Origin: CAYSUS01 sp964434165
GTDB taxonomy: Bacteria; Planctomycetota; Planctomycetia; Pirellulales; Thermoguttaceae
Assembly: GCA_964434165.1 (NCBI GenBank)
Contig: CAYSUS010000162.1
Location: forward strand, 1-12,024
DNA length: 12,024 nucleotides
Direction of reading: 5' to 3'
Shown here in pieces: positions 6,813 through 12,024 of this stretch. The notes under the pieces are model-generated. The model was given only the letters and a program-made list of their open reading frames with translations. It was not told where the DNA came from and searched no databases. Position 1 is the first letter of the stretch, and each line of letters begins with the position of its first letter. The position numbers were made by a program, and so were the translations under genes.

Positions 6813-7829
6813 TTATCGTCGGCTGCGGAACCGGGTGATGTCCACGTAGCCGTACTGCCCGCCGTTCTCCGCGGCCAGCACCTCCAGGAAGCTCCCGCCG
6901 CCGGGCTTGGGCCCCATGCCGAACTCGATCGCGTTGATGCTGATCCCGCCGGCGCGGCGGTGAATCTGATCGAGCTGCGCGCGGCTCAGCCGGGGCTCGT
7001 CGCCGTCGGTGAGGAAGAAGATCACGTCGGGCTGAAGGCGGATCGCGGCCTCGATCGCCTCCTCGTGCCGCGTGCCGCCGTCGGCCGTGATCGAGCCGAT
7101 GAACCGCTTCCCCTTGGTCTTGTTCTGCTCGGTGGCGAAGGCCAGCCTGCCGGCATCGCCCGCCGGATTGAAGATCCACGGGCGCTCGTTGTAGAAGATG
7201 ATCTGAAACTGGTGGATCCTGTCCAGGCTGTCGATGCTGGCGAGCATCTCGGCCTTGGCGGCGTCCAGCGGGCTCAGGCCCGTTCCCTCCATGCTGGCCG
7301 AGCGGTCGAAGACGTACACGAAACGGCTGCCCTCGGCCTCGACGTTGAAGATGCTCGTGCGGACCTTGCCCTCGCCGCCGCCCAGACCCTTGCCCGGGCC
7401 CACGCCGGGGCCCTTGCTCGCCTTGCCCGCGTGCCCCAGCGCGCCGTGCTCCAGGGCGCTCGGGCCGATCGAGTTCGGCGTCCTGGGCAGCACCTGGCTG
7501 GGATCGATCGCGTGGGAGTCGCTAAGGGCGTCGGCCAGCGAGGCGACGTGGCTGGTCGTCTCGGCCGCGGCCAGGGCCTCCGGTCCGCCCGACTCCTCCC
7601 CCACGTAGTACGACCGCTCGCCGTCCTCGGCCTTCAGCACGATGCCCACCTCGGCCGTGCGCTCGCCGCTGGAGGCGGGCCGCGGCGCCAGCCGAAACGT
7701 CAGCCCGAGCACGATCAGCACGATCATGTGAAGCACCGCCGAGACCAGCCACGACGGCACCTCCAGGCGCCAGGGAAACAGCCGGCCCTCGGCCTGCGCG
7801 CCGACCGTTGCCACCTCGGGCGGGTTCAT
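6813..7829 (-). CDS. Membrane-anchored VWA-domain protein with TonB-like anchor (338 aa)
   Basis: Short cytoplasmic N-terminus (1-25), one membrane helix (26-46, SWLVSAVLHMIVLIVLGLTF), a linker with a Gly-rich part near 139-155 (GPGVGPGKGLGGGEGK), and a von Willebrand factor A domain (about 166-338). The metal site (MIDAS) is complete: DRSAS (D175, S177, S179), Thr253 in GGTRHEE, and LTDGDEP with D275. VWA domains bind proteins through the metal. The helix contains S30-xxx-H34, the pattern found in the TonB anchor that contacts ExbB/ExbD. Anchor, linker and periplasmic head is also TonB/TolA architecture, with a VWA head instead of the TonB C-terminal domain. The start at 7829 is chosen because AAGGAG (7837-7842) lies 7 bases upstream; extending to 7949 adds only an arginine/glycine-rich non-coding-like stretch. 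It is the first gene of the minus-strand block. Domain calls are firm; the transducer role is inferred. Confidence 0.9.
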   Translation of the reverse strand: MNPPEVATVGAQAEGRLFPWRLEVPSWLVSAVLHMIVLIVLGLTFRLAPRPASSGERTAEVGIVLKAEDGERSYYVGEESGGPEALAAAETTSHVASLADALSDSHAIDPSQVLPRTPNSIGPSALEHGALGHAGKASKGPGVGPGKGLGGGEGKVRTSIFNVEAEGSRFVYVFDRSASMEGTGLSPLDAAKAEMLASIDSLDRIHQFQIIFYNERPWIFNPAGDAGRLAFATEQNKTKGKRFIGSITADGGTRHEEAIEAAIRLQPDVIFFLTDGDEPRLSRAQLDQIHRRAGGISINAIEFGMGPKPGGGSFLEVLAAENGGQYGYVDITRFRSRR

Positions 7830-7836
7830 GCCTCGA

Positions 7837-7842
7837 CTCCTT
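7837..7842 (-). promoter_or_regulatory. Strong ribosome binding site fixing the VWA start
   Basis: AAGGAG on the minus strand, 7 bases before ATG 7829. It is the strongest Shine-Dalgarno match of the six-gene block and decides against the longer reading frame. Confidence 0.75.
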
Positions 7843-7954
7843 GATGGTCCCGCAAGACAAGCATTTCCGGCAGAGCCGGCGGTGGCCCGCGGCCGCGGAG
7901 GAATCCCGGCGGGGCACGCGCCCGGCAAGCAGCCACCGGCACCCGGCACCGCCC

Positions 7955-7983
7955 TTCGTCCGACCCCGGCCTCCCTCTATAAT
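7955..7983 (+). promoter_or_regulatory. Probable sigma70-type promoter of the deformylase gene
   Basis: TATAAT, a perfect -10 box, lies at 7978-7983 in otherwise GC-rich sequence. The hexamer 17 bases upstream (7955-7960, TTCGTC) matches the -35 consensus only in its first two bases. A start near 7990 would leave a leader of about 29 bases. On the other strand the same site reads TATTAT (7980-7985) and might also serve the divergent VWA block, but without a -35 match. Confidence 0.55.
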
Positions 7984-8018
7984 ACAGGAAGTCCGTTGAT
8001 CGTCGGGAGTGCAAAGCA

Positions 8019-8600
8019 GTGCGCATTGTCAAATACCCCCATCCCACCCTTCGCCATAAGTCCAAGCCCATCAAGCGAGTCGATCGCGAGCTGCGGGACA
8101 TGATCGCCCGCATGTTCGAGCTGATGTACGAGGGCAACGGAATCGGCCTGGCCGCCAACCAGGTCGACCTTCCCTACCGGCTGTTCGTGATGAATGTGCT
8201 CTGCGACCCCTCGGCCACCGACCACGAGCACGTGTTCATCAACCCGCAAATCATTGCCCGCAAAGGGCTTGCGGAAAAGGAGGAGGGCTGCCTCAGCCTG
8301 CCGGGCGTGTACGCCCCGGTGAAGCGGTCGGAGCGGGTCGTGATCCAGGCCTACTCCGCGAGGGGGGAAGAGCTTGAGTATCAGCTCGAAGACCTGCCCG
8401 CCCGGGTGGCCCAGCACGAGATCGACCACCTCGACGGGGTGGTCTTCATCGACCGCCTCAGCGAGTCGAGCCGTCTGAGCGTCAAGGAGTCGGTCTTCGA
8501 CCTGGAGCAGCAGTTCCAGACCGACCGCCGCATGGGACTGATCCCGGACGAGGAGCTGATCGCCACCCGGCTGGCCGAGCTGGAGTCGGTTCGGGCATAA
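8019..8600 (+). CDS. def: Peptide deformylase (193 aa)
   Basis: Removes the N-formyl group from the first methionine of new proteins in the cytoplasm; a metalloenzyme (Fe2+ or Zn2+). All three family motifs are present: GIGLAANQV (41-49), EGCLSLPG (89-96) and QHEIDHLDG (132-140). The metal ligands are Cys91, His133 and His137, and Glu134 is the catalytic base. The N-terminus MRIVKYPHPTLR is typical and supports the GTG start at 8019; a GGGAG (8005-8009) lies 9 bases upstream. At 193 residues it is longer than E. coli Def (169) through a charged helical C-terminal extension (about 155-193). It stands alone: the methionyl-tRNA formyltransferase gene often found next to def does not follow, and a terminator closes the unit. 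It is transcribed divergently from the ExbB/ExbD block. Confidence 0.96.
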   Translation: MRIVKYPHPTLRHKSKPIKRVDRELRDMIARMFELMYEGNGIGLAANQVDLPYRLFVMNVLCDPSATDHEHVFINPQIIARKGLAEKEEGCLSLPGVYAPVKRSERVVIQAYSARGEELEYQLEDLPARVAQHEIDHLDGVVFIDRLSESSRLSVKESVFDLEQQFQTDRRMGLIPDEELIATRLAELESVRA

Positions 8601-8601
8601 T

Positions 8602-8629
8602 GGCCTGGCCCGCCGGCGGGAGGCCTTTT
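8602..8629 (+). terminator. Intrinsic terminator of the deformylase gene
   Basis: Begins one base after the stop codon. GGCCT (8602-8606), two bulged Gs, CCCG, loop CCGG, CGGG and AGGCC (8621-8625) form a 9-pair GC-rich stem, followed by TTTT (8626-8629). A regular rho-independent layout. Confidence 0.75.
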
Positions 8630-8693
8630 CGTTGCCCGCCGCGCCGTCGGCGCGATAGCCTCTCCGGGGTCAAGGCCATGTCTCCGACGCGCT

Positions 8694-8723
8694 TGGGTGC
8701 CACAGCTGTCTTGTCCAGCAGTG
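8694..8723 (+). repeat. Repeat family B, good copy
   Basis: TGGGTGCCA (8694-8702), then a stem CACAGCTG (8701-8708) / CCAGCAGTG (8715-8723) with one internal mismatch, closed by the loop core CTTGT (8710-8714). The TGGGTGCCA box starts exactly 16 bases before CTTGT, as it does in the copy at 10645-10671, and both are in the same orientation. Confidence 0.6.
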
Positions 8724-8910
8724 CTTGGTTTGACGGCAACTCCGAGGAAACGAGCCACTCGGCCGGCAGGCTTCGGGGGCCGTCCTCGTCCTTCACGCGC
8801 CTCATCGTAATGCCGCAGGAGAGAGGCAGGCAAGGTGGCCGTTAGCTTCACGCTAAGAGGCGGCTGGACGAGACTACCCAAGTTCACCCCAGCGCGTCTC
8901 CGCGCAACAC

Positions 8911-8940
8911 GGCACCGCTGGACAAGCCAGCCGTCCCACC
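8911..8940 (-). repeat. Repeat family B, copy in opposite orientation
   Basis: GCTGG-ACAAG-CCAGC (8917-8931), a perfect 5-bp stem with the family loop. Read on the minus strand, the box at the same 16-base spacing matches TGGGTGCCA at 6 of 9 positions. It lies between the deformylase terminator and the ceramidase-like gene. Confidence 0.55.
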
Positions 8941-9083
8941 CGGCGCTTGCACGCCGCGAAGCAGAACTGCTCCGGGCAAAAACAGGACACATCCCACGGA
9001 CAACCTGCTGTGGCTGGTACCTCAGTCTCCGCTTCGCGGTGTGGTCGATACGGCTTCTTGGTTGAGCATTTCTCACTTTCCTG

Positions 9084-10538
9084 TCAGAGCGCTTTCAACT
9101 CCTCCAGCAACTCCAGTAGGTTCCGCGTCAGGATGACGGACGAGTCCTTTTCAAACCGGGATGTGCCGAGCCAGGTTTCGTAGCCACCCAGTTCGTGTTG
9201 CCGCGGACACGGCAGGTACCCGTAACCGCCGTTGGCCAGCTCGATCAGGAACGTGTGCGGGAAGGGGCTCTTCTCCTTAATCTCCAGCCCGATCTCCACC
9301 AGCACCTCGAATGGCATCGACACGATGGCCTGATCGCCAATCCGAATAGCCTGGACGATCACGTCTTCCGTTTCGGGGTATTCCGGGTCGGCGAAACGCA
9401 AAATGTTGTTGGCATACTGCGTGGCTCGCTTGTGAAGTTCTTCGCGTTCTTTGCGCGGTAGTTCCAAAAGTTTGTGAGCCCGTTCGACTTGGGCTTCGGT
9501 CGGATGCCGGTACTTCAACGTCACCTCGCGTTGAAGCACGGCTACAATGGGGTCTTCGTCATACTGCTCGATCCTTTTCACAGCTCGCCAGGCAGCATCA
9601 GCCGCTTTTGTGGCGACAACCTGAACCTGTTCAAAGGGAGCCCGTGGCGGACGTTTCCCGTAGAAGTCGATGTTGTTGATGTCGCCGCTGGCGCCATTTG
9701 TCATCATGGCGACGAAATTGTCCGGCGGATTCGCGCCACCGATGCGATAAGGCATGATGCGCGCGAACTGGCCAAAGTAATCGGCCGACGCCATGCCCAC
9801 GACCTTCCCATCATCTTCGGTCACCTTGGGGATACCACCCACGTAGTGCAGGGCATAATTGGTGATCAAGCCTAAAGCTCGGCCCCGACTCGTGCGCACA
9901 TCCACGACGCAGATCTCCGGATCGATCGGCCCGGCCGGCTTGAGCAGATTCTGGCGCGGCCCGTTTGTTCTCACCTGATCCAGCTCCCCAAACGGGTTTG
10001 GATCCATCGTGCCCGGCTTCATGAACCAGCGGCGGTTGCAAACCTCGCTCGGCTCTTCGTCCGAAGCGAACCCCACCTTGGCCGGTTCGAGCGATTCGAT
10101 GGCTCCGGTCAGGGCCTGCACGATGCCGCCCGATCGTTTTTCTTCGTAAGCGATCCTGCCCGGCGCCGTATCTCCACCTTTGGGAGCGCTATGTGTGTGA
10201 GTGGCGCAAACCAGCATTTCCGTAGGCTTCCACCCGGTCTTCTTCGCGACGATGAATTTAGCCTCGTCGCAAGTCTCGCGGCCCACGCCTATCGCATCCA
10301 CCACCGCGATGACCGCACGGCCCTTGCCGTTTTCGAATGCGATGGCCCGAACATGGAGCGGATCGTGGACGTAATCGGACGGCCCCGAGCGCAGTTGGAT
10401 CGGGAACACCGTGGGCGAGATATCGACAACCGCCGTACCAGCGCGAAAACCGGGGCCACCCTGGGCTACCGCGGCTAAGGCCGTCAAACTCAGCACACCG
10501 ACGAGCGTTTGAATCCGGAAGATGAGGAAATTTATCAT
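9084..10538 (-). CDS. Secreted neutral/alkaline ceramidase-family hydrolase (484 aa)
   Basis: Resembles the N-terminal catalytic domain of neutral/alkaline non-lysosomal ceramidases, zinc amidases that split ceramide into sphingosine and fatty acid. Many planctomycete relatives have unknown substrates, so ceramide is not implied. Signal peptide 1-26 (MINFLIFRIQTLVGVLSLTALAAVAQ). FRAGTAVVDISP (31-42) is the usual opening strand. VCATHTHSAPKGG (110-122) carries His114/His116, and NYALHYVGG (227-235) carries His231. MPFEVLVEIG with Glu411 and the Tyr-rich NGGYGYLP (437-443) are plausible counterparts of the later Glu and Tyr zinc ligands. The C-terminal immunoglobulin-like domain of full ceramidases is absent. 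The ATG at 10538 has GGAG (10545-10548) 6 bases upstream and gives the signal peptide; the longer frame is unsupported. Sampled lines are 53-62% GC, below the neighbours, which suggests a different history. Confidence 0.85.
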   Translation of the reverse strand: MINFLIFRIQTLVGVLSLTALAAVAQGGPGFRAGTAVVDISPTVFPIQLRSGPSDYVHDPLHVRAIAFENGKGRAVIAVVDAIGVGRETCDEAKFIVAKKTGWKPTEMLVCATHTHSAPKGGDTAPGRIAYEEKRSGGIVQALTGAIESLEPAKVGFASDEEPSEVCNRRWFMKPGTMDPNPFGELDQVRTNGPRQNLLKPAGPIDPEICVVDVRTSRGRALGLITNYALHYVGGIPKVTEDDGKVVGMASADYFGQFARIMPYRIGGANPPDNFVAMMTNGASGDINNIDFYGKRPPRAPFEQVQVVATKAADAAWRAVKRIEQYDEDPIVAVLQREVTLKYRHPTEAQVERAHKLLELPRKEREELHKRATQYANNILRFADPEYPETEDVIVQAIRIGDQAIVSMPFEVLVEIGLEIKEKSPFPHTFLIELANGGYGYLPCPRQHELGGYETWLGTSRFEKDSSVILTRNLLELLEELKAL

Positions 10539-10644
10539 AGCCACTCCAGCCAAGGTAGGATGCTTCCTGAGGGTAAAGCCAGTTCTGATCGAGGTCGTCC
10601 GGCTTCGTCGTGCGGGACTTCCGCCGGGTGCACGTGACAGGAGC

Positions 10645-10671
10645 TGGGTGCCATGGATGGCTTGTCCACCC
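10645..10671 (+). repeat. Repeat family B, good copy, with adjacent hairpin
   Basis: TGGGTGCCA (10645-10653), then GGATGG (10655-10660), loop CTTGT (10661-10665) and CCACCC (10666-10671). On the minus strand all six stem positions pair if one G-U is allowed. The 16-base spacing from box to loop equals that at 8694. A second 7-bp hairpin, GGGTCGG-TTGCAG-CCGACCC (10679-10698), follows within 10 bases. Confidence 0.6.
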
Positions 10672-10818
10672 TTGTCGAGGGTCGGTTGCAGCCGACCCCT
10701 GGCGTGGTCGGCGATCGGCCTCGCATGCGTCGGATTCTCGGGAGCACGCGGCTGCACGGATGGATTCGGCGCGTGATGCGGCCAAACTCTCCTGCGGACA
10801 GCCTACTGCACCCAGCGA

Positions 10819-10835
10819 GGGCGGACAAGCCGCCC
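10819..10835. repeat. Repeat family B, weak copy (GGGCGG-ACAAG-CCGCCC)
   Basis: A perfect 6-bp stem with the ACAAG loop. Both stem arms differ from the GGCTGG/CCAGCC version by matching changes, so pairing is kept. The flanks do not match the TGGGTGCCA box well, so membership in the family rests on the core only. Confidence 0.45.
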
Positions 10836-11010
10836 ATGGGTCTGCCTCTGACGCTTCGGGCTCCGAGGCCCAAAAGTGCCCCTTGCATCGCCGCAGACAC
10901 TCGTCAGAATGGCGGGTGCAAATTGGGTACTCGAAGAGTCCTGAGAAGACTCAGCGTATCTAGAAGGGCCCGGCGCCGAGAGATTCCTCCTGGGGTCGGG
11001 CTCTTGGTGT

Positions 11011-11048
11011 TGAGCCGTCGGGTGCGTTTCACGCACCCGACGCGCTCA
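11011..11048. repeat. Long hairpin just upstream of the NPYASP gene (repeat family C)
   Basis: CGTCGGGTGCG (11016-11026), loop TTTCA, CGCACCCGACG (11032-11042): 11 perfect pairs. TGAGC (11011-11015) pairs with GCTCA (11044-11048) after one bulged C, giving 16 pairs in total. It ends 16 bases before the ATG at 11065, so it lies in the leader or promoter of that gene. There is no U-run. It could be a REP-like mobile palindrome or an mRNA structure affecting translation. Confidence 0.6.
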
Positions 11049-11064
11049 CGCCACGAAGCAGGGA

Positions 11065-11433
11065 ATGCAAGAGATCGAGCCGAATCCCTACGCCTCGCCG
11101 AAGAGCGAGCCGCCCGCGATGGCCTCCTCCCGTACCGGGGCCGTCGCGTGTTGGGCGGTTGTGGTGGGAAGCGCCTTGGGCTGCTGCCTCGGCGCCGTGG
11201 TCGCTCCCATCGTGATCATCGCGGTTGTCCTGCTGATAGGTATGGCGCTCGGCCTGGATCTTGACCCGCCCCCCGGCGACGAGCCGATCGGGTGGTTCAC
11301 CCTGCCATGCATGGCCCTGGTTCTCGGGCCGCTCGGAGCCCTCGTCGGTGCGCTGATGGCCGGACGGAGGACGGAATCCCACGACGAAAGCGGTTCTGCG
11401 GTTCTGGAAGATCGGCCACGCGAAGGGGCTTGA
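11065..11433 (+). CDS. Small planctomycete-type membrane protein with NPYASP motif (122 aa)
   Basis: No known function. MQEIEPNPYASPKSEPP opens with the NPYxSP signature frequently seen at the start of small membrane proteins in Planctomycetota; it supports this start even though the only purine-rich stretch (AGGGA) abuts the ATG. Residues 27-64 are continuously hydrophobic with Gly and Cys (ACWAVVVGSALGCCLGAVVA, then PIVIIAVVLLIGMALGL), enough for two close membrane helices. A short polar loop DLDPPPGDEP follows, then another helix at 77-99 (WFTLPCMALVLGPLGALVGALM). The tail (101-122) is charged and cytoplasmic or periplasmic depending on helix number. The gene stands alone and converges with the DapA-family gene 33 bases away. 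A strong hairpin occupies its leader region. Confidence 0.75.
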   Translation: MQEIEPNPYASPKSEPPAMASSRTGAVACWAVVVGSALGCCLGAVVAPIVIIAVVLLIGMALGLDLDPPPGDEPIGWFTLPCMALVLGPLGALVGALMAGRRTESHDESGSAVLEDRPREGA

Positions 11434-11450
11434 GAAGCCGGGCGCGACGC

Positions 11451-11465
11451 GCGGCCCTGGGCCGC
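11451..11465. terminator. Short hairpin between convergent genes
   Basis: GCGGCCC-T-GGGCCGC, a 7-bp inverted repeat with a very short loop (6 pairs with a 3-base loop in practice), in the 33-base gap between the NPYASP gene and the DapA-family gene. No T-run on either side, so a terminator role is only suggested by position. Confidence 0.35.
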
Positions 11466-11466
11466 C

Positions 11467-12024
11467 TCAGACCACGCCCCGCGACTTGAGCGCGGCCACG
11501 ACTTCGTCGGCGAGGCGCCCCACCTGGCCGAGATCGAAGTAGCGACGGGCCTCGGGGCCGCACGCGCCGGCGGCCTCGCAGGGGAAGCCCTCCTCGCGGA
11601 GCAGGGACCAGAGCGTGTCGTGGAGCTGGGCCAGGGCCTGGCGGTGCTCGTCGGAGAGCGGCTGGCGACCCGTGCCCGTGTGAAAGCCGCGGATCGCCAG
11701 GGCCACGCGCACGCCCTCGGGGAAGTCGGCCGAGTAGAGGAGCAGGTCGAAGAGCTGCCGGAGCCGATACTGCAGGCGCCGCGCCTCGTCGATCTGGCCA
11801 GTGCGGGTGAGGTCGTAGAGCTTGCGCGTGATCTCCGGCACCACGCCGGCCGAGGCGTTCGTGCCGCCGTCGCACCCGATCACCATCATCGGCATCAGCA
11901 CCGAGTCCCACCCGGTGAGGAAGCTGAAGTCGGGCCGGTTGGGGCGCACCGCCTCGATCATCCGCATCATCTGCGAGACGTCGCCGCTGGAGTCCTTGAT
12001 GGCCACGATCCGCGGGCACTCCTC
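11467..12024 (-). CDS. DapA-family (DHDPS/NAL) aldolase-lyase, C-terminal part
   Basis: Incomplete: the gene enters from the right edge, and 185 residues plus the stop are visible. Family of class I aldolases/lyases that form a Schiff base with pyruvate or a related keto acid. It includes dihydrodipicolinate synthase, N-acetylneuraminate lyase and sugar-acid aldolases or dehydratases. The visible part starts EECPRIVAIKDSSGD; the Lys (residue 10 of the part shown) is at the position of the Schiff-base lysine. Next comes FLTGWDSVLMPMMVIGCDGG (about 37-56) and TNASAGVVPEI, matching the family's G-D-x-x-L, G-G and NxxPE patterns. The C-terminal helical part (about 70-185) is normal in length. The GTG at 12006 is an internal valine, not a start. 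Substrate cannot be assigned because the first half with the specificity residues is outside the window, so no symbol is given. Confidence 0.88.
   Translation of the reverse strand, partial: EECPRIVAIKDSSGDVSQMMRMIEAVRPNRPDFSFLTGWDSVLMPMMVIGCDGGTNASAGVVPEITRKLYDLTRTGQIDEARRLQYRLRQLFDLLLYSADFPEGVRVALAIRGFHTGTGRQPLSDEHRQALAQLHDTLWSLLREEGFPCEAAGACGPEARRYFDLGQVGRLADEVVAALKSRGVV

Larger units (their letters stand above)
8631..9083. other. 453-base gap with no supportable gene; repeat remnants
   Basis: Open frames here on both strands have no ribosome binding site, no recognisable domain, and an Arg/Ser/Pro-rich composition typical of shadow frames. What can be seen is palindromic sequence: repeat family B at 8694-8723 and 8911-8940, and a small hairpin GTTAGC-TTCAC-GCTAAG at 8841-8857. 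The stretch may be decayed former coding or mobile sequence; nothing identifiable remains. Confidence 0.5.
10539..11064. other. 526-base gap with clustered hairpins, no gene seen
   Basis: No open frame here has a ribosome binding site or a recognisable domain. The stretch holds repeat family B at 10645-10671 and 10819-10835, GGGTCGG-TTGCAG-CCGACCC (10679-10698, 7-bp stem), a small hairpin CTGAG-AAGA-CTCAG (10941-10954) and the large hairpin at 11011-11048. The promoter of the ceramidase-like gene should lie at its left end and that of the NPYASP gene at its right end, but I see no clear -35/-10 pair for either. Confidence 0.5.

Noticed and set aside
5631..6849. Plus-strand frames of more than 360 residues opposite the 344-aa TPR gene
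   Set aside because: Composition (Ala/Pro/Arg runs) is that of antisense shadow; the minus frame has a signal peptide and TPR pattern and sits in an operon.
1141..7829. Zorya-type defence system
   Set aside because: ZorA has a long coiled cytoplasmic tail and ZorB an OmpA-like peptidoglycan-binding domain; neither is present, and there is no helicase or nuclease gene next to the block.
7887..7898. CCGCGGCCGCGG palindrome in the VWA leader region
   Set aside because: A 12-base GC palindrome is likely by chance in DNA of this composition; no second copy or operator-like spacing seen.
7830..7949. 40-residue N-terminal extension of the VWA protein
   Set aside because: Low-quality Gly/Pro/Arg sequence; AAGGAG stands 7 bases before the internal ATG at 7829.
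8600..8845. Possible 81-residue gene after the deformylase
   Set aside because: It starts in the deformylase stop region, runs through the terminator and repeat family B, and has no recognisable features.
10539..10600. Sigma54 or sigma70 promoter for the ceramidase-like gene
   Set aside because: No GG-N10-GC pattern and no acceptable -35/-10 pair at proper spacing could be found.
10539..10757. 73-residue extension of the ceramidase-like protein
   Set aside because: It would bury a clear signal peptide inside the protein; GGAG precedes the ATG at 10538.

Overview
The window looks like a piece of a GC-rich (about 70% in most genes) planctomycete-type chromosome (phylum Planctomycetota). This rests on a small membrane protein that opens with the NPYASP signature, an ExbB/ExbD/ExbD cluster embedded with secreted TPR proteins and a membrane-anchored VWA protein, a secreted ceramidase-like hydrolase, and several families of short palindromes between genes. 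The assignment is inference from gene style; no rRNA or other phylogenetic marker is present. No tRNA, rRNA, CRISPR array, insertion sequence or phage gene was seen.

Layout. 1-1082 (+): remains of a tandem rhodanese protein whose 5' part is cut off near base 50. 1141-7829 (all minus): a six-gene block, read in the order VWA-domain protein, 344-aa TPR protein, ExbB-type channel, ExbD-A, ExbD-B, 843-aa TPR protein, ending at a perfect palindrome (1089-1121) between the convergent genes. 8019-8600 (+): peptide deformylase with a consensus -10 box and an intrinsic terminator. 8631-9083: gap without a supportable gene. 9084-10538 (minus): secreted neutral/alkaline ceramidase-family protein with lower GC. 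10539-11064: gap rich in hairpins. 11065-11433 (+): small NPYASP membrane protein. 11467-12024 (minus): C-terminal part of a DapA-family aldolase/lyase that runs off the window.

How it may work. The six-gene block reads as a proton-motive-force device of the Tol/Ton/Agl class: an ExbB-like stator, two different ExbD subunits each with the membrane Asp, and a candidate transducer, the VWA protein. The anchor helix of the VWA protein carries an SxxxH pattern like that of TonB. The two signal-peptide TPR proteins would be its periplasmic partners. The load driven by the motor is unknown. This block is the best candidate for an undescribed system.

Non-coding structure is the second theme. At least four palindrome families sit in the gaps, and one appears to have been absorbed into the N-terminal coding region of the ExbB gene.
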